Shown here: positions 1 to 5,063 of the stretch, piece by piece
How the letters are laid out: the number at the start of each line of letters is the position of its first letter
Numbering within the stretch: the first letter of the stretch is position 1
From: Planctomycetaceae bacterium
GTDB taxonomy: Bacteria > Planctomycetota > Planctomycetia > Pirellulales > Thermoguttaceae
DNA length: 5,276 bases
Direction of reading: 5' to 3'
NCBI GenBank assembly: GCA_031254675.1
Contig: JAIRTV010000019.1
Location: forward strand, 1-5,276
Translations under genes and position numbers: made by a program
Notes under the pieces: generated by a model
What the model was told of the DNA's origin: nothing
Seen by the model: the letters and a program-made list of their open reading frames with translations, nothing else
Databases searched by the model: none

Positions 1-384
1 ACGTCAAATAGTCATCACAAATATCGCGCGGAATTTTCGCCGAAAAATCTGATTGACGGCAACAAATCATCGGATAGTCCGTTTTGGCAACCCGATCCAC
101 GCACAGATTTATGGGTAAAAGTGGAATTCGGACGCGAAGTCTCGGTCGAAAGAACAGTAATTTATCTGAAAAAATTCCCCAATTCGCAAAAAACTTGGAC
201 GTCGGCAACATTGGTTTTTTCTGACGGTTCAAAATTTCCCGTTACCCTCAAACACACCAATGAACCACAAGAATTTGCGTTTCCGGCAAAGAAAACCAAT
301 TTCGTCCAATTAACCGATTTGAAAGAATCATTCCCGCTTGGCATCAACGGTATTGTCGAATGGGAAATTTTCGGACAAGACTAA
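1..384 (+). CDS. C-terminal part of a protein with an F5/8-type C (discoidin-like) domain
   Basis: The frame is open from base 1 to a TAA at 382-384, giving 127 residues with no N-terminus in the window. The opening residues NLIDGNKSSD, then a tryptophan-rich FWQPDP stretch, DLWVKVEFG, VIYLKKFP, a SATLVFSDGS strand, FVQLTDLKES and a final GIVEWEIFGQD are the usual order of blocks in F5/8-type C or galactose-binding-like beta sandwiches. In planctomycetes such domains commonly end secreted or surface glycoside hydrolases, polysaccharide lyases and large carbohydrate-binding proteins. The domain probably binds a glycan and targets an upstream catalytic part that lies outside the window, so the enzyme type cannot be told. 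A GTG at 121 is only an internal codon. The family call is from remembered pattern and not from a profile search. Confidence 0.8.
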   Translation, partial: TSNSHHKYRAEFSPKNLIDGNKSSDSPFWQPDPRTDLWVKVEFGREVSVERTVIYLKKFPNSQKTWTSATLVFSDGSKFPVTLKHTNEPQEFAFPAKKTNFVQLTDLKESFPLGINGIVEWEIFGQD

Positions 385-392
385 ATTTTTTC

Positions 393-451
393 GTGAGTTT
401 CGTGAAGTTTCGCGTTTCATTTTTTTTAACGCGAAACACACGAAGCGGCAC
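393..451. repeat. Long imperfect inverted repeat after the discoidin-domain gene
   Basis: GTTTCGCGTT (407-416) and AACGCGAAAC (428-437) form a perfect 10-bp stem around an 11-base T-rich loop. The stem extends with TTCGTG (399-404) against CACGAA (439-444), and GTG (393-395) against CAC (449-451), with small bulges. It starts 8 bases after the stop codon, so it could protect or end the upstream transcript. No T-tract follows the stem on the + strand, so it is not a textbook intrinsic terminator. The repeated TTTCGTG/CACGAA words look like a degenerate dispersed repeat of the kind common between planctomycete genes (from memory). Confidence 0.6.
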
Positions 452-504
452 AAAAAACGTAAAAGGATATCAATTCCGGGAACGTTTACAAAAAATGAGG
501 GAAA

Positions 505-600
505 ATTATTAGACATTTTCTTTGACCTTTCCCTAGCACAACGTATTTCACTTTAATACTTATTTTGGTGATGATTTTATTTGAACACGGACAACACGGA
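505..600 (+). repeat. Dispersed ~96-bp repeat, copy 1
   Basis: Aligned by hand with the reverse complement of 3558-3653. The core 550-587 matches 3571-3608 (complement) at 37 of 38 bases, the only difference being T572. The left part, from TAGAC (510-514) through CTAGCACA, aligns with substitutions and two one-base gaps. The right end shares AACACGGA. Overall identity is about 80 percent by eye. The unit has no long open frame and no terminal inverted repeats that I could see. It may be a dispersed non-autonomous element or a conserved non-coding unit. Confidence 0.8.
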
Positions 601-636
601 ATTGTTTTGTTTTATTCTTTTTTTTGTTCTGAGTAT

Positions 637-664
637 TTGACAAGAACCCAAAATCGAATATACT
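637..664 (+). promoter_or_regulatory. Sigma70-like promoter for ubiD
   Basis: TTGACA at 637-642 and TATACT at 659-664 are separated by 16 bases. Transcription would start near 671, leaving an untranslated leader of about 67 bases before the ATG at 738. It sits just downstream of dispersed repeat copy 1. No operator is evident. Confidence 0.55.
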
Positions 665-702
665 TCTCTTTTCGTTATTTCCGGCAAGATTTTTATAACT
701 CT

Positions 703-735
703 AAAATCCGAGATCATCGGGAATTTTTCTTTTTT
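703..735 (+). terminator. Terminator- or attenuator-like hairpin just upstream of ubiD
   Basis: CCGA (708-711) pairs with TCGG (717-720) around GATCA. AAAAT (703-707) can pair with ATTTT (723-727) after a two-base bulge, and a T-rich tract runs to 735, three bases before the ATG. The shape resembles a weak intrinsic terminator. Because the best promoter lies upstream (637-664), it could act as an attenuator in the ubiD leader or hide the start region. The GC core is only four bp, so it may be chance. Confidence 0.3.
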
Positions 736-737
736 GT

Positions 738-2594
738 ATGGGTTATCGTACACTGAAATCTTGTATTGACGATTTGCGGCGTACCGGACAATTGATTGAG
801 TTCAGCGAACCGGTTCATCCCTCTCTCGAAATAGCCGCCGTACAACGTCGGCTTTATCAGGCAAAAGCGCCAGCGGTTCTTTTTACCCAACCGGTCGGAA
901 CAACGTTTCCAATGCTTGCCAATCTTTTCGGTACCCAATCCCGCATCGAATTTATTTTCCGCGACGGAATTGAGCCACTGCGAAAAGCAATTGAATTAGG
1001 AATTGATCCTGTTGCGATTATTTCTGATCAATTGCGTTTCAAAACAGTTTTTTCGTTGGGACGAACAGCATTCGCTTCGTTGTTGTATTCACGACCGAAG
1101 CGTGTGTCATTCCGTAACGCGCCGGTGTTTGCTTGCCGGACAACACTGGATCAATTACCGCAACTTATTTCTTGGCAACAGGACGGTGGTCCCTATCTTA
1201 CCTTGCCGCAAGTTTACACGGAACATCCTGATAAACCTGGTTTTGCTGCCTCGAATTTGGGAATGTATCGTGTTCAGCTTGCCGGAAACAATTACGCACA
1301 AAATTTTGAAGCCGGATTGCATTACCAGATTCACCGTGGTATTGCGGCTCACCACGCTGCCGCAATACGTTCCGGTCAACCGCTTCGTGTTAATGTGTTT
1401 GTTGGTGGTGCGCCGGCGATGACTCTTGCGGCGGTGATGCCGTTGCCGGAAGGTGTTAGCGAATTGTTGTTCGCCGGAATTTTAGGACAACACCGTATTC
1501 CGATGGCAATTCCGCCTCGCGAAAATAATTCGCTACACTATCCTTATTCGGTACACAATACTTATTCGGTACCCAATCTATTGCCGTTAAGTTGTTATGC
1601 GGAGGCGGATTTTTGTATTACTGGAATTTTGCACACGGAAACCAAGACCGAAGGACCGTTTGGTGATCATTTGGGTTATTACAGTCTTGCGCACGAATTT
1701 CCTGTTATGAAAGTTGAATCGGTTTGGCATCGGCGGAATGCGATATTGCCGTTTACGGTGGTTGGTCGTCCGCCGCAGGAAGATACGCAATTTGGTCGAT
1801 TTATTCATCAGATTATTGGTGATGTTGTTCCGAAAAAAATTCCGGGGGTGTATGCGGTGCATGCGGTGGATGCGGCGGGAGTTCATCCATTGCTTCTTGC
1901 GTTGGGCAGAGAACACTATTGTCCGCTTGATCCGCAACACCGTGCCGCCGAATTGCACACATTGGCGCATGCGATTCTCGGTTGCGAACAACTTTCGCTT
2001 GCTAAATTTTTGTTCCTTGCTGCGCGTGAAGATGATCCGAAGTTGGATGTTGACGATGTTCCGCGATTTTTGAAGCATGTTTTATTGCGAGTTGATTGGC
2101 GGTACGATGCTCATTTTGTGACGCAAACAACCGCCGATACTCTCGACTATTCCGACGCTCAACTGAATCGTGGTTCGAAGTTATTTGTTGCCGTTAGCGG
2201 GCAACCGATTCGTGATTTATCAGATTCGTTGGGTGTTGCTATTCCGGCGAAAAATCCGCGTGTTGTTTTTCCTGGGGTGCTTTGTGTTGAAGAGATTGAT
2301 TTGAACGGTTTGTTTCCGGTGGGATTTCCGTTGATTGTTCGTGTGGATGATTCGGCGGAGGTTGCTTCCGATGTGCAACGTTTTCTATGGACAACATTCA
2401 CCAAAAGCGATCCGGCTCATGATATTTACGGCGTTGGCGAATTTGTTCGCGATAAACATTGGGGATGTGTGGGACCGTTGGTAATTGACGCACGCCGCAA
2501 ACCACATCATGCGCCGGAACTTGTCGAACGACCGGATATTGCGGAGCGAGCGGAACGGATTGTTCAAAAAATTCTTGCTGTTTCGACGAAATAG
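738..2594 (+). CDS. ubiD: UbiD-family prenyl-FMN-dependent (de)carboxylase
   Basis: This 618-residue protein is a UbiD-family decarboxylase. Such enzymes use prenylated FMN, made by UbiX, to decarboxylate aromatic or unsaturated acids, for example in ubiquinone or menaquinone synthesis; they are cytoplasmic. Visible hallmarks are SNLGMYRVQ at 172-180, with N173 as probable metal ligand and R178 as the active-site arginine, HYQIHRG at 195-201, PLPEGVSELLFAG at 235-247, and EGPFGDHLGYYS at 305-316, with E305 and D310 completing the R-E-D set. GRPPQED (343-349) is also typical. The length exceeds E. coli UbiD (about 500 aa) and fits the longer ~600-residue group that includes proposed futalosine-route menaquinone enzymes, so the substrate is uncertain. 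Residues ~261-285 hold a short local insertion with a six-residue duplication. The ATG at 738 has no Shine-Dalgarno but fits the family N-terminus (MGYRTL). No ubiX is in the window. The symbol is at family level. Confidence 0.92.
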   Translation: MGYRTLKSCIDDLRRTGQLIEFSEPVHPSLEIAAVQRRLYQAKAPAVLFTQPVGTTFPMLANLFGTQSRIEFIFRDGIEPLRKAIELGIDPVAIISDQLRFKTVFSLGRTAFASLLYSRPKRVSFRNAPVFACRTTLDQLPQLISWQQDGGPYLTLPQVYTEHPDKPGFAASNLGMYRVQLAGNNYAQNFEAGLHYQIHRGIAAHHAAAIRSGQPLRVNVFVGGAPAMTLAAVMPLPEGVSELLFAGILGQHRIPMAIPPRENNSLHYPYSVHNTYSVPNLLPLSCYAEADFCITGILHTETKTEGPFGDHLGYYSLAHEFPVMKVESVWHRRNAILPFTVVGRPPQEDTQFGRFIHQIIGDVVPKKIPGVYAVHAVDAAGVHPLLLALGREHYCPLDPQHRAAELHTLAHAILGCEQLSLAKFLFLAAREDDPKLDVDDVPRFLKHVLLRVDWRYDAHFVTQTTADTLDYSDAQLNRGSKLFVAVSGQPIRDLSDSLGVAIPAKNPRVVFPGVLCVEEIDLNGLFPVGFPLIVRVDDSAEVASDVQRFLWTTFTKSDPAHDIYGVGEFVRDKHWGCVGPLVIDARRKPHHAPELVERPDIAERAERIVQKILAVSTK

Positions 2595-2612
2595 TCGTCT
2601 TGCCTTTTTTTT
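2585..2612 (+). terminator. Possible weak terminator at the end of ubiD
   Basis: GACGA (2585-2589) pairs with TCGTC (2595-2599) around a five-base loop, overlapping the ubiD stop codon. After TTGCC, eight T follow (2605-2612). The stem is short, so termination would be partial, and read-through into the zinc-finger gene 98 bases on is possible. Confidence 0.3.
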
Positions 2613-2677
2613 GTTTATTGAATAGAATAATACGCTCTTTGAATTTACTAACGCGAAGCCGCCCCATGAAACAGAAA

Positions 2678-2683
2678 AAGGAG
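2678..2683 (+). promoter_or_regulatory. Shine-Dalgarno site fixing the dksA-like start
   Basis: AAGGAG lies nine bases before the ATG at 2693. This favours 2693 over the in-frame ATGs at 2600 and 2666, neither of which has a comparable site. It is one of only two clear ribosome binding sites in the window. Confidence 0.75.
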
Positions 2684-2692
2684 ACGGGCTCT

Positions 2693-3121
2693 ATGAATAC
2701 GAAAAAAACAACCAAAAAAAATACCGTTCCATCGGAAAAGAAGTTGACCGATGCTGAAGTTGACGGTTACAAACAGAAGCTTTTGGCGCTTCGTGCCAGA
2801 CTGAGCGGCGATGTCTCGACAATGACCGATGCTGCTTTGAATAAAAACAGGATGGAAGCTTCGGGAGATCTTTCTGTTATGCCGATCCACATGGCTGATG
2901 TTGGAAGCGATAATTTTGAGCAAGAACAAACTCTTTCTTTCATGCAAAACGAGAGTGGTATGCTTGATCAGGTTGATGAAGCTTTAGCGCGAATCAAGGA
3001 AGGAACTTATGGAATCTGTGAAAGTTGTGGTGGTCGCATTCCCAAAATTCGCTTAAATTTTTTGCCGTATGCGACTTTATGTGTTCACTGTGCGGAAAGT
3101 ATTGCGGAAGAAGAAAATTAA
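2693..3121 (+). CDS. DksA/TraR-family C4 zinc-finger protein
   Basis: This 142-residue protein has the two-part layout of the DksA/TraR family. A Lys-rich N-terminus (1-18) leads into a helical stretch (~20-105) predicted to form the coiled-coil hairpin, then a zinc finger with C109-x2-C112 and C130-x2-C133. The segment HMADVGSDNFEQEQ (66-79) is the conserved acidic turn of the family. By analogy with E. coli DksA, which enters the RNA polymerase secondary channel and tunes transcription with ppGpp, this is a cytoplasmic transcription regulator. It lacks the exact DxxDxA tip I recall from E. coli DksA, so ppGpp synergy is not assured and 'DksA/TraR family' is safer than dksA. The start at 2693 rests on AAGGAG nine bases upstream; longer starts at 2600 and 2666 would add residues not expected in the family. 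It lies 98 bases after ubiD and could be partly co-transcribed with it. Confidence 0.9.
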   Translation: MNTKKTTKKNTVPSEKKLTDAEVDGYKQKLLALRARLSGDVSTMTDAALNKNRMEASGDLSVMPIHMADVGSDNFEQEQTLSFMQNESGMLDQVDEALARIKEGTYGICESCGGRIPKIRLNFLPYATLCVHCAESIAEEEN

Positions 3122-3145
3122 GTGATACCGCAGTGAATTTTTCTT
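3111..3145 (+). terminator. AT-rich inverted repeat over the dksA-like stop codon
   Basis: AAGAAAATT (3111-3119) can pair with AATTTTTCTT (3136-3145) with one bulged T and a 16-base loop. It spans the TAA stop and ends in a T-rich strand. It may mark a weak transcript end but has no GC-rich core. Confidence 0.25.
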
Positions 3146-3205
3146 GAAGCCATCCCAAAGCAGGGGCGCCAAACTGTTTAGCGGGCGACCTTTCGCCGAA
3201 ACAAA

Positions 3206-3289
3206 GATGGGCAACCTTTCTTTTCAGGTGGGCGACCTTCTTTTTCAGGTGGGCGACCTTTCTTTTCAGGTGGGCGACCTTTCGCCGAA
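3206..3289 (+). repeat. 21-bp tandem repeat array, left arm
   Basis: Four successive units begin at 3206, 3227, 3248 and 3269. The consensus is GGTGGGCGACCTTTC followed by TTTTCA. The first unit is variant (GATGGGCAACC) and the last diverges after GACCTTTC into the 23-bp palindrome. A half-palindrome with the same GCGACCTTTCG word lies just upstream at 3185-3201, suggesting that the array grew from the palindrome's arm. Confidence 0.85.
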
Positions 3290-3296
3290 AGGTCGC
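3274..3296. repeat. 23-bp perfect palindrome, left arm
   Basis: GCGACCTTTCG (3274-3284), a single C (3285), then CGAAAGGTCGC (3286-3296). The arms are perfectly complementary over 11 bp, enough to form a cruciform or a strong RNA hairpin if a few central bases stay unpaired. Confidence 0.9.
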
Positions 3297-3312
3297 GTCG
3301 GCGTTAGCCGAC
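3297..3312. repeat. GTTA-loop hairpin, left arm
   Basis: GTCGGC (3297-3302), loop GTTA (3303-3306), GCCGAC (3307-3312). It abuts the 23-bp palindrome with no gap, so the two would stack as consecutive hairpins. Confidence 0.8.
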
Positions 3313-3388
3313 TTGACCCTGTGTTGAGCCGGCAATTGGATTCCAAACCGCTCGGCAACACAAATTGCCGTCCGAAAACAGAGTCAGA

Positions 3389-3404
3389 ATTGCCTAACGG
3401 CAAT
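3389..3404. repeat. GTTA/TAAC-loop hairpin, right arm
   Basis: ATTGCC (3389-3394), loop TAAC (3395-3398), GGCAAT (3399-3404). On the complement the loop reads GTTA, as in the left arm, while three of six stem pairs are changed on both sides. It abuts the right palindrome directly. Confidence 0.8.
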
Positions 3405-3427
3405 GCAACCTTTCGGCGAAAGGTTGC
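3405..3427. repeat. 23-bp perfect palindrome, right arm
   Basis: GCAACCTTTCG (3405-3415), a single G (3416), then CGAAAGGTTGC (3417-3427). It equals the left palindrome except for one G:C to A:T pair change made on both arms and the central base. Confidence 0.9.
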
Positions 3428-3433
3428 CCACCT

Positions 3434-3473
3434 AAAAAGAAAGATTGCCTCCTGAAAAGAAAGGTTGGCTCCT
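3434..3473 (-). repeat. 20-bp tandem repeat pair, right arm
   Basis: Units at 3434-3453 and 3454-3473 read AGGAGGCAATCTTTC and AGGAGCCAACCTTTC on the complement, each followed by a TTTT run. They correspond to the left-arm 21-bp unit but are one base shorter and face the other way. Confidence 0.75.
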
Positions 3474-3477
3474 ATCT

Positions 3478-3506
3478 TAGGGAAGAGTTAGAGAAAATAT
3501 CTAATA
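3478..3506 (-). repeat. Partial third copy of the dispersed repeat
   Basis: On the complement, this 29-base block matches 507-535 of copy 1 at 24 positions by hand count, including TATTAGA, ATTTTCT and TTCCCTA. It stops where the core begins, and lies three bases after the right arm of the palindromic element. Confidence 0.5.
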
Positions 3507-3557
3507 TTTTGGAAATGTGGAATTTGTGGAGTGTGACGTAAGTGGAATCTTTTATTT

Positions 3558-3653
3558 TCCGTGTTTTCTATGTTCAAATAAAATCTTCACCAAAATAAGT
3601 ATTAAAGTATAAAGACCTTGTGTTAGAGAGAGGTTAAAAAGAAAGTCTATTAT
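3558..3653 (-). repeat. Dispersed ~96-bp repeat, copy 2
   Basis: This is the reverse complement of copy 1 (505-600), with a 38-base core (3571-3608) that differs at one base. The outer parts are less alike. It faces opposite to copy 1, so the two copies bracket the ubiD and dksA-like genes as an inverted pair about 3 kb apart. Confidence 0.8.
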
Positions 3654-3772
3654 GATTCTATGACGATATTAAGTTATCAATATTAGCTTGCTAAATTCCA
3701 AAACGACCCGGAAGAATGAAAGAATTGACGAAAAAACGAATAAATTAGGAAAGCAAGGTAAAGAATTTTTGG

Positions 3773-3799
3773 TTGACATTCCGAAAAACATGTTATATG
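3773..3799 (+). promoter_or_regulatory. Promoter-like site before the glycosyltransferase gene
   Basis: TTGACA (3773-3778) precedes TATATG (3794-3799) at a 15-base spacing with an upstream TG, like an extended -10. An alternative -10, TATGAA (3796-3801), gives 17 bases. The leader would be about 130 bases. Confidence 0.4.
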
Positions 3800-3939
3800 A
3801 AAGTTTTGGGTTGCCGAATACAATGTCGGCATTGTTTTATAGGAATTGTAAATACCGCAAGTAATATTATCACATTGACGTTTGAGATTATTTCTTATCG
3901 CTTGGTTTGTGTTATTTAGATTCATTGGTTTGCTCCCGT

Positions 3940-4917
3940 ATGGAGTATAATGTGTTTCGCTTCACTATTATCATACCCCTTTTGAGCGATACCCCAACGG
4001 AGGCGTTTGAGGAAACGCTTGCTTCTGTACTTGTCCATAAACCGGAAGGGACGGAAGTTCTGATCGCTAATGCGGCTAAGTATTCTGATCCTTGGGATAC
4101 GGCAATTGAAGGCGCGGTATTTATTGCGTCGGATCATCTTTCCAATCCGATGGATGTGTTGAATGAAGCTGTTTTGCGGTCTCGGGGTGAAATTTTGCAT
4201 ATTCTTTACCCTGGAACGGAAGTCTCGGCACATTGGGCGCAAAATATCCTGCAACTATTTGAAGAATCACTTTTGGGTATTGTTATTCCGTGTGTTTATG
4301 ATCGCCGGAAACCGAAACGAATTTTTTCGCTTGGTATTTGCTACAAACCGGAAGGAGTTCTTCGTACGGTTCGGCGTTCTCAATGGTCGGAGATGGCGCA
4401 AAAGCGGATTGTTCCTCATATTTCGGCGGTATTTTTTCGTAAAGAGGCGTTGACACAAATTGGGTTGTTTGACACCAGTTTTATTCCGCAGATTTCTTAT
4501 GTTGATGCGGCGATGGCGATGGCGCGGCAAGGTTGGGAGACGAGGGTTGATCAGGAATGTCGGATTACGGTTCGTCCGAATTATTTGCCGGCAGCCAACA
4601 CGTTTACTTGGGGAGTTCAAATTGAGCGGCTTTATTTCCGTTGGTTTGGGCGAAATTCCACGTTGGCGGCTTTGGGCAAACATTTTGCTTCGTTTGGAAT
4701 TGATTTTTGGCGGCATCTTCCGAAATTCAAAGCGGTTCAGATTTTTTGTGGTCGTTTGTGTGGTCTTTTCTTTTTTGGTGAAATGTTGAGGCTTTTCCAA
4801 CATTCTCGTAAAACGTTACCGAAATTATCGATTACCGAGTCATCGTCAGCGATTATTCCGGCAAATTTTAGCCAACCAGATCAACATAATTCTCCACCAA
4901 TCGAAAAAGCCGCATAA
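3940..4917 (+). CDS. Glycosyltransferase family 2-like protein with degenerate acidic motif
   Basis: This 325-residue protein resembles GT-A fold, family 2-like glycosyltransferases, which move a sugar from a nucleotide donor to a glycan or lipid acceptor. The N-terminal FTIIIPLL (8-15) is the usual first strand, followed by a helix and EVLIAN (39-44). NEAVLRSRGEILHILYPGTEV (75-95) is the place where family members have N-x-G...LDADT. Here the acidic DXD is replaced by YPGTE. KEALTQIGLFDTSF (168-181) matches the late conserved R-x-A-x-x-x-x-G-x-F-D block, and the usual ED acceptor-site pair is reduced to VDA near 188-190. The tail has a hydrophobic patch (~264-280) and ends in a polar, probably disordered stretch. 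It may be an inactive or divergent member, perhaps for surface polysaccharide. No Shine-Dalgarno is visible; the ATG at 3940 is preferred over a TTG at 3907 because the family strand begins soon after it. Confidence 0.65.
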   Translation: MEYNVFRFTIIIPLLSDTPTEAFEETLASVLVHKPEGTEVLIANAAKYSDPWDTAIEGAVFIASDHLSNPMDVLNEAVLRSRGEILHILYPGTEVSAHWAQNILQLFEESLLGIVIPCVYDRRKPKRIFSLGICYKPEGVLRTVRRSQWSEMAQKRIVPHISAVFFRKEALTQIGLFDTSFIPQISYVDAAMAMARQGWETRVDQECRITVRPNYLPAANTFTWGVQIERLYFRWFGRNSTLAALGKHFASFGIDFWRHLPKFKAVQIFCGRLCGLFFFGEMLRLFQHSRKTLPKLSITESSSAIIPANFSQPDQHNSPPIEKAA

Positions 4918-4949
4918 AAGAAATCATCAAAAGACGAACAATATTCTAT

Positions 4950-4989
4950 ATTCTATTTTGTTTGCCAAAATTCTATCTTGTCTGCCAAA
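4950..4989 (+). repeat. 20-bp direct tandem duplication
   Basis: The units at 4950-4969 and 4970-4989 match at 18 of 20 bases. Both start ATTCTAT and end TGCCAAA. A further ATTCTAT at 4943-4949 is a fragment of a third unit. It lies 32 bases after the glycosyltransferase stop and has no obvious role. Confidence 0.75.
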
Positions 4990-5010
4990 TGAACACTCTG
5001 GTTTGTGAAC

Positions 5011-5045
5011 GCTGGGAAAATTTTTTTTTTTTGAAAATTTTCGGC
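5011..5045. terminator. AT-rich hairpin with a 12-T run
   Basis: GAAAATTTT (5016-5024) pairs with AAAATTTTC (5034-5042), with a weak outer GC pair (5011-5012 with 5044-5045). Bases 5021-5032 are twelve T. It could end the glycosyltransferase transcript, but the stem is almost all A:T and no T-tract follows it on either strand in the classical position. Confidence 0.25.
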
Positions 5046-5063
5046 AAGAAGAAAAATTTCTAC

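Larger units (their letters stand above)
385..737. other. Intergenic region before ubiD: hairpin, dispersed repeat, promoter
   Basis: This 353-base AT-rich gap holds no convincing gene. Short open frames here have low-complexity Phe/Arg/Lys-rich products and no ribosome binding site. It contains, in order, an imperfect hairpin (393-451), copy 1 of a dispersed ~96-bp repeat (505-600), a promoter-like pair (637-664) and a small hairpin followed by T-rich sequence just before the ubiD start. Each is listed separately. Confidence 0.75.
3181..3475. repeat. Mirror-symmetric REP/BIME-like composite palindromic element
   Basis: Two arms face each other about base ~3350. From outside in, each arm has short tandem units, a 23-bp palindrome (3274-3296 left, 3405-3427 right), a hairpin with six-bp stem (3297-3312 and 3389-3404), a block TGACYCTGTKTT (3314-3325; complement of 3375-3386) and CGGCAATT (3330-3337; complement of 3363-3370). 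The left palindrome has arms GCGACCTTTCG/CGAAAGGTCGC and the right GCAACCTTTCG/CGAAAGGTTGC, each with one central base. Arms differ mainly by paired changes that keep pairing. By analogy with REP/BIME elements it may act in transcript ends, mRNA stability or nucleoid binding, and may have been spread by a RAYT-type transposase encoded elsewhere. It lies 60 bases after the dksA-like gene. Confidence 0.8.
3122..3939. other. 818-base intergenic region rich in repeats
   Basis: No convincing gene is present. Frames across 3144-3455 (+) and 2994-3335 (-) are open only because the 21-bp repeat length is a multiple of three, giving VGDLSFQ or KVAHLKR repeats. The - strand frame at 3683-3925 has no recognisable motif or start signal. 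The contents are the two-armed palindromic element (3181-3475), a partial and a full copy of the dispersed repeat (3478-3506 and 3558-3653), and a promoter-like site (3773-3799). Bases 3654-3770 show nothing I can name. Confidence 0.7.

Noticed and set aside
338..556. 72-codon open frame on + overlapping the end of the discoidin-domain gene
   Set aside because: It runs through the hairpin and the dispersed repeat, and its product is low-complexity.
385..737. tRNA or small structured RNA gene
   Set aside because: No cloverleaf, T-loop consensus or CCA end could be found in either of the larger gaps.
1848..1880. Nine-base ATGCGGTG-like repeats in ubiD
   Set aside because: They encode YAVHAVDAAG, a stretch expected in the family, so codon choice explains the repetition.
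1587..2078. 163-codon open frame on - inside ubiD
   Set aside because: Arg/Asn-rich shadow of a well-supported gene, with no motifs.
2994..3335. Open frame on - with KVAHLKR repeats
   Set aside because: It overlaps the dksA-like gene and the same repeats; the repeats alone account for its length.
3144..3455. Open frame on + with VGDLSFQ heptad repeats
   Set aside because: It is explained by 21-bp tandem repeats; it has no ribosome binding site, no domain, and the frame is not preserved in the right arm.
3181..3475. CRISPR array
   Set aside because: The units are directly adjacent with no unique spacers, and the arms are inverted about a centre.
3683..3925. 80-codon open frame on - in the gap before the glycosyltransferase gene
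   Set aside because: No recognisable motif or start signal, and it overlaps the likely promoter of the next gene.
4267..4803. 178-codon open frame on - inside the glycosyltransferase gene
   Set aside because: Basic, low-complexity shadow product; the + frame shows family motifs.
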